DNA of 64,000 bases from Ovis canadensis (Eukaryota > Chordata > Mammalia > Artiodactyla > Bovidae): contig NC_091255.1 in assembly GCF_042477335.2 (NCBI RefSeq), positions 17,772,501 through 17,836,500 of the forward strand, in the 5' to 3' direction. Position numbers and translations under genes: made by a program. Of this stretch, positions 1-12,349 are shown piece after piece (position 1 is the first letter of the stretch; each line of letters starts with the position of its first letter). The notes below the pieces were generated by a model, which ran no database searches, was not told the origin of the DNA, and saw only the letters and a program-made list of their open reading frames with translations.

Positions 1-149
1 GGTGGAGATGATGCAGAACAGTATGAATGGACTGAACTATATATATACTTAAAAAATAGTTAAGATGTTGAACTTTGTTTTGTGTATTTTACCAGAATTT
101 TTTTAAAGATCATTTGAATATGATATAAGCATATGAACAAGATCTAATG

Positions 150-1530
150 GTGCATAAACATTGAGTGCCACAGGCAATCCTGCAGGGGCTGGAGATGAAC
201 ACAACAAAATTCTTGTCCTCATGGAACTTACCTTCAGGGAGAGAAAAATAATATAAAATGCCAAGTAGTGATGAGCACTATAGAAGAAAAACGAAGATAA
301 ATAAAGAATAGGGACTGAGGGAGGGCAGGATATGGGGAATAGGGTGCCTATTACAGACAGGATAGTTAAGAAGGTTCCTAAGATGAGCTGGCATTTGAGT
401 AGAGACCTGAATGTAATGAAAAAGCCATGTGAATACCTGGGTAAAGAAAAATTTCGGGCAGAGAGAAGACCAAATGGGAAGGCAGGACCATGCTTGGTGT
501 GTTCAGAGAATAGGGAAGAGACTGCTGTGGCTGGAACAGATGAGGGAGATAGAAGGTGGTAGGAGATAAAGTCAGAGCAGTTGCCAAAATCATAGTAAGA
601 ATTTTTAGATTTTCCTCTAAATGTGATAGAAAACCACCGGAAAAATTTAAGCAGGGAAATAATTTTAAGAGGATTACTCTGAATGCTGTGTGGAGAAAAA
701 AAACAAACAAACAAACAAAAAAAAAACACAAAAAACTGTAGGAGCACACAGTGGAAGAAGATTGATTAGGCAAGAGGTGCAGCGGCTTGGACCACGGTGA
801 CAGCATGTAAAGGTAGTGAGTGGTCAGATTCTGGATCTACACTGAGACAGAGCTGACAGAATTTGCTGATGCATGGGATGTGAGCAAAGAGAGTCAAGGA
901 AGACTTCAAGACTTTTGGTTGACTAGAGGTAGCTAGAAGTACTATTTCTTGAAATAAGTAAAACTGGGGAAAGGAGTTACAATGTATTTGGGACAGTACT
1001 GGCCATACAAATGAAGAGACAGCATGGGAAAAAAAGGTATGCACCTTTGGAGTTCAGAGAAGACTGAGACTTGAGATATAAATCTAGGAGTCAGCACTAT
1101 GAAGACAATAAAAGCAATGAGACTTGTTGATATAACCTAGGAATTGACTAGAGAGAGAATAAAAGAGGTCCAAGAATTGAGCTCTGGGAGTCATCAATAT
1201 TTAGAAGTGAGGGCAGACAAAGAAGATTTACTAAAATAAACCTCAGAGTGGCCAGTGAAGCTGAAGAAAATCCAGGAAGGGGTGATCTTCCAGAAGCCAA
1301 CTGAAGGTTGAGGTTGTCGGTTCAATGCTGCCGAGGTGCAGGGCACTGAGAACAGACCACTGCATTTGGCAACACGGCAGTAATAGAAAACTTTGATAAG
1401 AGCAGTTTCAGCTGAGTAGCAGGAATGAAAACCCGATTAGAAAATCTGGTTGAGATAAGGATATGCTTTCAAGGAGCTTCTCTCTAGGGGGAAGAGGAAA
1501 AAATGTAGTAGCTGGATGAAAATATGAATG
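150..1530 (-). repeat. Old L2 LINE, RT part, minus strand
   Basis: The minus strand resembles the L2 reverse-transcriptase region through to the block with the Ala-Thr-Leu-Ala/CCAGTGG-type words typical of L2. It is heavily diverged with stops in every frame; ends are approximate. Confidence 0.5.
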
Positions 1531-2084
1531 AAGGGAAAGGGACAGGAATTACTTTTAACACAGAACCTATGTGATGGCATGGTTGTATGCTAATGGGAAT
1601 TATCTAATATAAAAGGTGAAACGTGATTACCGAAGAGTAAGGGGAGGAGAACTGTTCAGGGCTAAGTCTGTGAGTACACGAAAGGGGATTCTGCACACAA
1701 ATGGAAGGATTGGCCTTTTCCCATTATAAAGGAAGAAAGGCACAGTGCAGAGTTACACAAGTGCTAGACTGATAGATTTGTTGGTGGAGAGACACGAAAG
1801 CTCTCTTCTAGCTGCTTGTATTTTCCCAGTAAAATAAGAAACAAGGTCAAAGCCGAGAATGAAAAGAGAGGAGTTGTGTTGGAAGTTGGAGCAGAGATGA
1901 TATGATAGAGTGGCTTTGGAAAATGGGGAGTGTACTGACTAGGGAAATATTCCAGGGCTGCCAGGGACACTAAGAGCTCTCATGAATTTAAAATGAGACC
2001 ATTCATTTTGAAAAATATTTGACAGTAATAAACATCAAAATAATAAGTATTATGAAAATAACAATTTTGCTAAAATTCTATTGC

Positions 2085-2200
2085 TTACCATGTATTTTCT
2101 ATATATCAGGCACCATACTAAGCCAGGTATATGTTTTATATAAACATATGTCTTATTATCCTCATTTTACAGATGAAACTGAGACTCAGTAAACAAAATC
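2085..2200 (-). repeat. MIR fragment
   Basis: Shows the reverse MIR pattern: a CAGGCACCATACTAAG word, then CTCATTTTACAGATGAAACTGAG. Confidence 0.6.
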
Positions 2201-2255
2201 TGGATTTTAATTTAGTTTTTACCAATACCAGAAGCTTTCTTCCTGTTGACTGTAT

Positions 2256-2555
2256 TGTACAGCCTCTGCTGCTGCTGCTGCTAAGTCACTTCAGTCGTGT
2301 CCGACTCTGCGTGACCCCATAGAGGGCAGCCCACCAGGCTCCCCCATCCCTGGAATTCTCCAGGCAAGAACACTGGAGTGGGTTGCCATTTCCTTCTCCA
2401 ATGCATGAAAGTGAAAAGTGAAAGGGAAGTCGTTCAGTTGTGTCCAACTCTTCGAGACCCCATGGACTGCAGCCCACCAGGCTCCTCTGTCCATGGGATT
2501 TGCCAGGCAAGAGTACTGGAGTGGGGTGCCATAGCCTTCTCCGTGTACAGCCTCT
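2256..2555 (-). repeat. Bov-A2 dimeric SINE with 12-bp target-site duplication
   Basis: Two Bov-A units joined by the AATGCATGAAAGTGAAAAGTG linker, minus orientation. TGTACAGCCTCT flanks it at 2256-2267 and 2544-2555. A short (GCT)n tract follows the left duplication, from the element's terminal repeat. Confidence 0.92.
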
Positions 2556-2726
2556 AACAGTATGTAAATCTTACACTGAATGTGGTTAAAATCTTTTAAT
2601 GCCATAGGACCTTATATGTACCAATGTTCTTATAGCCCAATTGTTTGTTAGACTAAGTTCTATCAAGGAAGAATACTTTGCAACTATTTCTCCTTACATT
2701 TGCATTACAAAAGCTAATTCCTGCGA

Positions 2727-2912
2727 ACTTCCCTGGTGGTCCAGCGGCTAAGACTCCGTGTTACCAAGGCAGGGGGCCTGGGTTTTACCCCTGGTCAGGG
2801 AACTAGGTCCCACGTGCTGCAACTAAAGATCTCACGTGACACAATGAAGACTGAGGGTCCTGCTGGTGGCAACTAAGACCCAACAGCCAATAAAGACATT
2901 TTAAAAATAATT
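2727..2912 (+). repeat. CHR-type tRNA-derived SINE
   Basis: Starts CTTCCCTGGTGGTCCAGCGG and has the GGGAACTAGGTCCCACGTGC middle typical of artiodactyl CHR SINEs; ends in an A/T-rich tail. Confidence 0.8.
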
Positions 2913-3417
2913 ATTTTTTTAAAAAGTCAACATTTTAGCAGGGATGTTCTAGTTTAAGCATAAGTCATTTGCTCCCTGCCCCTAATAACATGAAGGTGTG
3001 ATTAGATGTTATAATAATGTCAACATTTCACAACTCCTCTGTCTCATGGCAGGAAGCCAAGGTCAATTAAGACTTACCTATCAACACCACTGACCAAAGA
3101 ATTGGGCTTTACTGGGGAATGGAGGCAGGGTGGGGGTGGAGTTGGGGGTGAGGGGTGGGGATGTAAGAGTTTAAAAAAATAATATGCTAACTACCTTATC
3201 AGTTACACTTACAACAATAGTATGGAGGGAAAGAGAGGAAATTATTATTTTAACAGCAGGCACCAGAGTCTCTCTTGGGGAGGTAACTGTCTGTTGAAGA
3301 ATGTATCTTGACAATATATCCTATTTTCGCTGGGCAAGATGAGGTCTCAAGGCCTCATTAGGAAACAGACACCTAACCTTCTCTGCCTATGACACAGAAT
3401 TAAGGGCCTACTGACCT

Positions 3418-4690
3418 CACACACTGGTAAAGTAATGCTCAAAATTCTCCAAGCCAGGCTTCAGCAATATGTGAACAGTGAAATTCCAGATGTTCAAGCT
3501 GGTTTTAGAAAAGGCAGAGGAACCAGAGATCAAATTGCCAACATCCACTGGATCATCGAAAAAGCAAGAGAGTTCCAGAAAAACATCTCTTTCTGCTTTA
3601 TTGACTATGCCAAAGCCTTTGACTGTGTGGATCACAATCAACTCTGGAAAATTCTGAAACAGATGGGAATACCAGACCACCTGACCTGCCTCTTGAGAAA
3701 TCTGTATGCAGGTCAGGAAGCAATAGTTAGAACTGGACATGGAACAACAGACTGGTTCCAAATAGGAAAAGGAGTACGTCAAGGCTGTATATTGTCACCC
3801 TGCTTATTTAACTTATATGCAGAATACATCATGAGAAACGCTGGGCTGGAAGAAGCACAAGCTGTAATCAAGATTGCCGGGAGAAATATCAATAACCTCA
3901 GATATGCAGATGACACCACCCTTATGGCAGAAAGTGAAGAGGAACTCAAAAGCCTCTTGATGAAAGTGAAAGAGGAGAGTGAAAAAGTTGGCTTAAAGCT
4001 CAACATTCAAAAAACGAAGATCATGGCATCTGGTCCCATCATTTCATGGGAAATAGATGGGGAAACAGTGGAAACAGTGTCAGACTTTATTTTGGGGGGC
4101 TCCAAAATCACTGCAGATGGTGATTGCAGCCATGCAATTAAAAGACGCTTATTCCTTGGAAGGAAAGTTATGACCAACCTAGACAGCACATTCAAAAGCA
4201 GAGACATTACTTTGCCAACAAAGGTCCGTCTAGTCAAGGCTATGGTTTTTCCTGTGGTCGTGTATGGATGTGAAAGTTGGACTGTGAAGAAGACTGAGCA
4301 CCGAAGAATTGATGCTTTTGAACTGTGGTGTTGGAGAAGACTCTTGAGAGTCCCTTGGACTGCAAGGAGATCCAACCAGTCTATTCTAAAGGAGATCAGC
4401 CCTGGGTGTCCTTTGGAAGGACTGATGCTAAAGCTGAAACTCCAATACTTAGGCCACCTCATGCGAAGAGCTGACTCATTGGAAAAGACTCTGATACTGG
4501 GAGGGATTGGGGGCAGGAGGAGAAGCAGACGACAGAGGATGAGATGTCTGGATGGCATCACCGACTTGATGGACATGAGTCTGAGTGAACTCTGGGAGTT
4601 GGTGATGGACAGGGAGGCCTGGCGTGCTGCGATTCATAGGGTCACAGAGTCAAACATGACTGAGCGACTGAACTGAACTGAACTGACAGA
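3418..4690 (+). mobile_element. BovB LINE, 5'-truncated, open RT frame
   Basis: RTE-clade non-LTR retrotransposon. An uninterrupted 413-codon frame (3435-4676) covers the reverse transcriptase from the [11 protein letters not shown] region through palm motifs [24 protein letters not shown] and the catalytic RYADDT (about 3900-3917) to the element's C-terminus. The endonuclease half is missing, so it cannot move on its own. The 3' end is the BovB tail with (ACTGA)n repeats, followed by an A run at 4698-4709. Confidence 0.93.
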
Positions 4691-5149
4691 ACAGGGAAAA
4701 AAAAAAAAGGATATCAGAGAAGAGAAGCTATGGTGCCAGTACAAGGAAAGAGGATAACATGGCAGGAGTCCACATCGACTAGTGACAAGTAAAGATGAAA
4801 GACTGGTAAAGTAACTGAAGGTCTTTTAAAGAGAATAGTTAGCGTTCCATTTTAATTATTTGCAATATTTTAAATGCAAACCTTTTCTACTCCACCAAAT
4901 CGCAAAAGTGTTCGACACATATGAATACCTTATGTAACTGCTGGGGGTTGTGGGCAGAGCAGTGGTGGGTGGGGTAGGGGGTGGAGCCGGCAATCAAAGC
5001 TAGGGGGCTGACTTCACACGTGGTCTGGCAAGGAGCAAGCGGTGAGAAACTGATGAACTGAGAATTAAGCAAAAGTAGAAACTCAAAACTAAAAGCCATT
5101 GTAAGCCCTAGAAGTTCTCAGAAATCCTGAAAAAGAATTTTTGGTGCGG

Positions 5150-5370
5150 GATTTGACTCACTGAAAAAGACTCTGATGCTGGGAGGGATTGGGGGCAGAA
5201 GAAGGGGACGACAGAGGATGAGATGGCTGGATGACATCACCAACTCGATGGACATGGGTTTGAGTGAACTCTGGGAGTTGGTGATGGACAGGGAGGCCTG
5301 GCGTGCTGCAATTCATGGGGTCGCAAAGAGTCGGACACAACTGAGCGACTGAACTGAACCGAACTGAGGG
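5150..5370 (+). mobile_element. BovB LINE, 3' end only
   Basis: About 220 bp of BovB 3' terminus (GACTCTGATGCTGGGAGGGA through GACTGAACTGAACCGAACTGA), severely 5'-truncated, same orientation as the copy at 3.4 kb. Confidence 0.9.
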
Positions 5371-5569
5371 TTAGTTTGAGTGAATCATATCTAAATCTCA
5401 AAAGTCACATTAATATTTGGCATATAAAATTTTTTTGCAGAACACTTTTTAAATTGGTCACTTGTATAATTTTGAGGCTTTTATATTCATACTATAAAGT
5501 ATAAAGAAACTCTTTACAGTATTTAAACTATATTAACTTTTTTCAATTTTAAAAAACTAGAAAAATACA

Positions 5570-6360
5570 AAAAGAGAGATTTCCCATAATCCCACCATTA
5601 TGTATACTCATACACAAATTAAAAAGTAAAAAATACCTTTATACACCTCTAATTTTACTTCCTCAGAGGTAACCATTGTTACATATATCAGTTTTATTCA
5701 TTTTCAGACTTTTTAATAAAATTTTACAGTATATATATTTCTTTTTCCCTTTCTAGAAAGCAGGTTGTACTAGACATGTTGTAGTGTAACTTGCTTCATT
5801 CACTTAACATACTGTGAACACTGTCTTTCCAAGTAAAAACATATCAACCTACTTTATTTTGCTAAATGACTACATAGTATTTCATTACATGAATTTATCA
5901 CAGTTTGTCTAGCTCTCCATTGTCAGGCATTTATGCTTTTTTCCAAATGTTTGTTACTATAAATAATACACTGTACTGAACTTTGTAAGAAAGATTCCTA
6001 GAAGTAAAATCTCTAAGTCAAAGCATATGATCATTTTAGTTATTTACAGACCATGCCAAACTGCCCTCCAAAAGGCTCTACAAATTTACATTCCAATTAT
6101 CAAACAGTGTATCCTACATCTTTGTCAAACCTGGATATTATCAACAGTTCAAGTTTTGTTCATCAGATTGGAAAAAAAAAATGTTTTTGGTTGATTTCTC
6201 TCATTACTGATTTTGCTGAATTGGTTCAACATCCTTCTATACACTTACTGGTCATTTGTATCTCTTCAACTCAATTACACATTAATGTAACTTTATTTCT
6301 TTTTATTGGATTGCATTCTTCTATTTGTAGAAGCTTTTATGTATTATGAATACAATGTTT
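5570..6360 (-). repeat. Old L1 3'-end fragment
   Basis: Matches the general pattern of the reversed L1 3' UTR (GAGGTAACCATTGTTA, CCAAACTGCCCTCCAAAAGG, ACATTCCAATTATC). Diverged; boundaries are rough. Confidence 0.45.
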
Positions 6361-6419
6361 TCTATTTTGTGTTGTAAATATTTTCTCAAAGTCCATGAAA
6401 CAGAGACTTCTGGTTGTCT

Positions 6420-6775
6420 CCTAATATTTATTCTTCTTTTAAAAAGGCAAATGACCCCCAGCTAAAGATCATATTTCCAAGCTCCCTTGCAGCCTGTTCA
6501 ACCAGGTAACCAAGTTCTAGTCAAACTGATGTGGCATAGCCATGATTATGCTCATAAAAGAAAGGGATGTTTACAGCAATCTGTTGGCTGATGAGGGCAA
6601 AGTGATGAGCCATCTTTAACCATGTAACACCTGAGGGCCAGCAGAGAAGTGAAGCTGCCACATCACCTCTGGACAGCTTACTCTCAAGACTGTAACACGA
6701 GGAAGAAAATCAACTTCTGAATTGTTTAAGACACTGGTATTTTGCTTTTTACAGTAGCCTAATTCATATGTGGAC
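6420..6775 (+). repeat. Possible MaLR/MLT-type solo LTR remnant
   Basis: The right part reads AAAATCAACTTCTGAATTG, TTAAGACACTGGTATTTTGC, then ACAGTAGCCTAATTC, the usual ending of mammalian MaLR LTRs. No coding region. Confidence 0.4.
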
Positions 6776-7737
6776 TAACACAGAATTCGGAATCTGTAAG
6801 TGAGGTGCTGCTTATAATTCAAATAAAAATATATGATTCTAGCTCAGCAGTCAGACGGCAGGCGGTTGAGACACAGTGGGCTAGAATGTTGGTGATCTCT
6901 GTAACCCATGTCAAAACATTTGGTAAAATCATTGCCTGTGACACCCTGGGAAGCAGACCACATGCCAATGGGCATGTAAGCAGAAGGGGAAAGGCTGAAA
7001 AAATTCACAATGTGTTGGCTGTTTCCTGACACATTCAGCAAAGCCCGGAAAGATAAACTCTAGCTAGAGGCAGCTGGCATGCAAGTAGAGATGCAAGAAA
7101 ATATTCCTCTGCCTGTGGTTGGTCACCAATTGACTAGAGTTCAGTAACTTGAGGTGTGCTTTAATATCCCAACTTGAAACAGTAGTAAGAGGTACCTCTA
7201 AGCTTTTCTCAAGTACTTCTGACTATGACAAAAATCAGATTAAGAGTGTTATCTTTCCAATCAAACCCATCTTTTCAGATATCTCAATATAAAGTGCCAT
7301 TAGGTTGAGGGAAGAGGATGGGCAAAGTGCAAACAGTAAATCAAATACCAGACTTTCAGGCTTAAAAACTACCTAGATGAGATGTCTAACACACATTTGG
7401 AACGACCGAAGAGAAACAAAAGTCTTCCAAGTTCTTTTGAAAAAATTAAAATGCCAGAGAAATAAAAAGCCTGGCCTGTTAAAATGTGTGATTGTTCAGC
7501 CTCTGAAGTAATCCTCAGACCCTTTAGGTCCACTCTAGCACAAACAGGCAACAAAAACTGGATTGCTTCAAAGACATGCATATTCCCCAGCACCACTTCA
7601 ACATAATGACTTGTGTGTATCAATAATGTGTTCCTTTTGAGTGCTGAAAAGTATTCTATAGCATGCATATACTATAATTTCTCTATCTGGTCACTTTTTA
7701 ATGGACATTTGTAGTAGTTTCTAGGGCTCTCTGTGTA

Positions 7738-7943
7738 TGTACGCTTAGTTGTTCAGGCCTGTCTGACTCTGCAACTCTATGGACTGTAGTCCGCCAGGCT
7801 CCTCTGTCCATGGAATTCTCCAGGCAAGAATAGTGCAGTGGGTTGCCACTTCCTTCTCCAGGGGATCCCCAACCCAGGGATTAAACCCAGGTCTCCTGCA
7901 CTGCAGGCAAATTCTTTACCATCTGAGCCACCAGGGAAGTCCA
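7738..7943 (-). repeat. Bov-tA SINE
   Basis: Reverse Bov-tA from the BovB-like tail (GTCTGACTCTGCAACTCTAT) to the tRNA-like head (TTTACCATCTGAGCCACCAG). Confidence 0.87.
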
Positions 7944-8199
7944 AGGCTATTTAACTATTACAAATAAGTCATCATGTTTATTTGTATAATAGTCTTTCTC
8001 CATCCATCATGGCTGGGTTGGGTGGCAGAACTATGTTTAACTTAATTTTTAAGAAACTGCCAAGCTATTTCTAGAAGTGGTACACTATTTTAAATTCCCA
8101 GTTCCAGATGCCTCATCAATACCTGGTATGGTCATGTTTTTTAAAAAATATTAGCTGTTCTAACTGGTGTGCTGTGGTATCTCACTGTAGTTTGTTTTT

Positions 8200-8407
8200 T
8201 TCTTTTTGTAATATTTATTTGACTGCGCCGGGTCTTAGTTGCGGCAAAATGGATCTTCAGTTTTCACTGCGGCATGCTGGATCTTTAGGGGTGGCATTCA
8301 AACTCTTAGTTGTGATATATGAGATCTAGTTCCTTGACCAGGGATCAAACCTGGGCCCCCTGCAGTAGGAGCTTGGAGTCTTAGTCATTAGACTACCAGG
8401 GAAGTCT
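8200..8407 (-). repeat. CHR-type SINE
   Basis: Reverse CHR: T-rich tail, GGGATCAAACCTGGGCCCCC and an end in ACTACCAGGGAAGTC. Confidence 0.78.
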
Positions 8408-9014
8408 CTCTCATTGTTTTAATCTGACTTCTCTGATGATTAAACATCTATTCATGTGCTTACTGGTCATTTGTGTATCTTCTTTCGAAAAACATCTCCT
8501 CCTGTTGTCGCCTCACCTTAAGAGTTCTTTTCACATTCAAGATACTATCTTTGTTTTGATATATGTGTTGTCAATATTTTCTGCTAGTCTTTGGCCTGCC
8601 TTTTCATTTTCTGAAAGACATCTTTCAAACAGCAAAAGTTTTAAATCAATTTTTTCTTTATTGATCATATATTTTGTGTCCTAAGAAATTTTTGCCCAAA
8701 GGAGCAAAGCTTGTCTTTCTTTTTTCCCAAGAAGTTTTATAGCTGTTGGTTTTGAATTTAGGCCTGTAAAGCATGTTTCCTTTTTTGTTTTTGTTTTTGT
8801 TTTTTTAGTTAATTTTTGTGTGAGGTGTGAGGTATGTGTCAATGTTAATTTTGTTGGAAACACTTTCCTTTCTCCATTGCATTGCCTTAGCACCTTTGTT
8901 GAAAGTCAACTGACCACATAGGTGTGGATCTATTTCTGGACTTTCTACTTTGTTTCATTCATCTGATTGCCTCCCTTTTCACCAATACCAAACTATTTTG
9001 ATTATTCTAGCTTT

Positions 9015-10148
9015 ATGGTAAGTCCTCAGTTCAGTTCAGTTCAATCACTCAGTTGTGTCCGACCCTTTGCGACCCCATGGACTGCAACACACCAGGTTTC
9101 CCTGTCCATCACCAACTCCCAGAGCTTGCCCAAACTCATGTCCATCGAGTCAGAGATGTCATCCGACCATCTCATCCTCTACTGTCCCCTTCTCCTCCTG
9201 CCTTCAATCTTTCCCAGCATCAGGGTCTTTTCTAATGAGTCAATTCTTTGCATCAGGTGGCCAAAGTATTGGAGTTTCAGCTTCAACATCAGTCCTACCA
9301 ATGAACACCCAGGACTGATCTCCTTTAGGATGGACTGGTTGGATCTCCTTGCAGTCCAAGGGACTCTCAAGAGTCTTCTCCAACAACACAGTTCAAAAGC
9401 ATCAATTCTTTGGCACTCAGCTTTATAATCCAACTCTCACATCCATACCTGACTACTGGAAAAACCATAGCTTTGACTAGATGGACCTTTGTCGGCAAAG
9501 TAATGTCTCTGCTTTTTAACATGCTGTCTAGGTTGGCCATAGCTTTTCTTCCAAGGAGTGTCTTTTAATTTCATGGCTGCAGTCAAAATCTGCAGTGATT
9601 TTGGAGTTCAAAAGAATAAAGTCTCTCACTGTTTCGCCATCTACTTGCCATGAAGTGATGGGACCAGATGCCATAATCTTAGTTTTCTGAATGTTGAGTT
9701 TTAAGCCAATGTTTTCACTCTCCTCTTTCACTTTCATCAAGAGGCTCTTTAGTTCTTCTTCGCTTTCTGCCATAAGTGTGGTGTCATTTGCATATCTGAA
9801 GTTATTGTTATTTCTTCCGGCAATCTTGATTCCAGCTTGTGCTTCATCCAGCCAGGCATCTCACATGACATACTCTGCATATAAGTTAAATAATCAGGGT
9901 GACAATATACAGCCTAGATGTACTATTTGGAACCCGTCTGTTCTGTGTCCAGTTCTAACTGTTGCTTCTTGACCTGCATACAGATTTCTCATGAGGCAGG
10001 TAAGGTGGGCTGGTATTCCCATCTCTTTTAAGAATTTTCCACAGTTTGATGTGATCCACACAGTCAAAGGCTTTGGCATAGTCAATAAAGCAGAAGTAGA
10101 TGTTTTTCCGGAACTCTCATGCTTTTTTGATCATCTTGATGGTAAGTC
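9015..10148 (-). mobile_element. BovB LINE with perfect 10-bp target-site duplication
   Basis: 5'-truncated BovB in minus orientation, inserted in the older L1. ATGGTAAGTC occurs at 9015-9024 and 10139-10148 directly outside the element, and L1 sequence resumes after the right copy. The RT frame is broken by indels and the catalytic motif reads Y-A-N-D (minus strand near 9785-9800) instead of YADD. Confidence 0.94.
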
Positions 10149-11539
10149 TGGTAAAGCCTCCTCCAACTTTCTATTTTTAAAACTTGCTTTGGTTAATCTG
10201 TGTCCTTAGAATTTTCTTTTAAATTTTAGAATCAGCTTGTCATTAAAGAAAAAATGTCTACTAGAATACTGATTAGGATTGCATTGAGTTTATAGATCAG
10301 TTTGGGGAGAACTGTCACTTTAACAATACTGGGTATTCTTGAAGTCATGAAGATGGCACATCTTTCTATTTAATTTATTAATTTTTATTAATTCCTTTCA
10401 GCAAAATTTGTAGCTTCTAGTGTTGAGGTCTTAGACATCTTTTGTTCAGTTTATACCTAGGTATCTTTTGATTTTGGTCCTATTATAACGGTTTGATTTT
10501 TTTTTTAAATTTCATTTTCCAATTGTGTGCTAATTCATAAAGAAGGAATTGTATCTGCATATTAACTATATGTCCTGCTAAGCAAGACATACCCTTGCTA
10601 ATTCATTTATTTGTTCTAGTAGTTTTGCTACATTCCCCAGATTGTTAACATAAGTAACCATATCATCTGCAAATACGGTTCTGCTTCTCCCTCTCCCATC
10701 TTTACATCTTTCACTTCTTTTTATTGCCTATTGCAATGGCTGGGTCTACAGGTACAATACTGGACACAGGTGGTAAAAGTGGGCATCCTTGCCTTGTTCC
10801 CAATCTCAGAGGTGAACAGCTCAGTCTTTCACTATTGATCGTGATCCTCTCTATACATATTTTATAGATGTTTCTCTATCTATCAGTTTGAAAAAGTTTC
10901 CGCTATCCCTATGATGTTGAGAGATTTACTAAAGTGTGCTGAAGTCTGTCAAGTGCTTTCCTTGCATCTACTGAAACTTTCATAGTTTTTCTCCTTTATT
11001 CTGTTAATATGATAACACTGTTTAACATTTGAAATACAATCAAGTCTTGCATTCTTGAGACAAATTCTATTTGGTTTGTCCATCATTATTTTTACACATT
11101 GTTGGAGTCAATTTACTAATTTTGTTAATTATTTTTGCACACATACTCATGCGGATTATTAGTCTGTAATTTCTTCTTGTGAGGAAAATATTTGGTAACC
11201 AACTTCTTTAAAAGATGTAGGGCTATTCATTGGGTCTTCTTGTGTGAATTCTGGCAAGTTGTATTTTCTAAGAAATATGTCTATTCCATTTATGTAGCTG
11301 TGTTCATTGGCATAAGACTGTCCGTGATATTCTCTTATTATCCTTCTACCATTCATAGATGGTGAGCTATCAGTCTCTTTTTCATTCTCAACAGTTATGG
11401 TTTGTGTTGCTTGTAATCTCAGGGGATCAGTCTAGCTGGGAGTTTGTCAAAACTGTCGATCTTTTCAAACAGCTAGTTTTACATTTGTTAGTCTTCTCAA
11501 CTGTCTGTCTTCTGTATCACTGACTTCTACTTTTATTTT

Positions 11540-11676
11540 ATTTACTTTTGGCTGTGTTGTGTGGCTTGTGGGATCTTACTTCTAGGGATCCTGGACTAGG
11601 GATCTAACCCACACCCTTGGAGGTAGAAAGCCCAAAGTTCTGAGCACTAACCACTGGACCACCAGGGAATTCCCAC
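11540..11676 (-). repeat. CHR-type SINE
   Basis: Reverse CHR with TTGGCTGTGTTGTGTGGCTT and the end GACCACCAGGGAATTCCC, inserted in the L1. Confidence 0.78.
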
Positions 11677-12349
11677 TGCTTTTATTTTTAACATTTACTT
11701 TGGTTTATTTTCCTCTTCTTTTTCTAGTTTCATATGGTAAAACCTCAGGTCATTGATTTTAGGTCTTACTTATTTTCTATTAGCCTTTAAAGCTGTATGT
11801 TTCATTCTGACACTGCTTTAGCTGTATCCCACAAACTCGGATATTGTATTTTGATTGTCACTCAGTTAAAAATGTTTTCTAATTTTTCTTGTGATTTTGT
11901 CTTTGACTCACAAATTATTTAGAAGTACGCTATTTTATTTCCAGATATTTGATCTTTTCCTAATTTGTTATTGATTTCTAATTTAATCTGTTGTATTCAG
12001 AAAATACACTTTGTATGACTTCAATTCTTTTAAATGTATTGAGACTTGTTTCATGGCCCAGTGAGTGACTTATCTGGTAAATGTACTATATGCACTTGAA
12101 GACAATGTATATATTCTGCAAGCACTGGATGCTCAGTGTTCCAAACATGCCAATTAGATCAAGGTGGTTACGTTGTTCGTATCTTCTGTCTTTAACTGAT
12201 ATTTTGTCTGGTTATTCTACCAACTGCTCATATAAAAGTATTAAAATATCCTAGTACATTGAGGAATTGTCTGTTTCTTTAAGTTTTGTTATTTTGTTTC
12301 ATGTATTTTGAAGCTCTGTTATTACACAAAACACATTTATAATTGATGT

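Noticed and set aside
103..747. 214-codon minus-strand open frame at the left edge
   Set aside because: Falls in a diverged L2 and shows a Phe/Ser-rich composition with no protein similarity.
6860..7060. Open frames on both strands near 6.9 kb as a small gene
   Set aside because: Short, no similarity, next to a likely LTR remnant; no splice or promoter signal.
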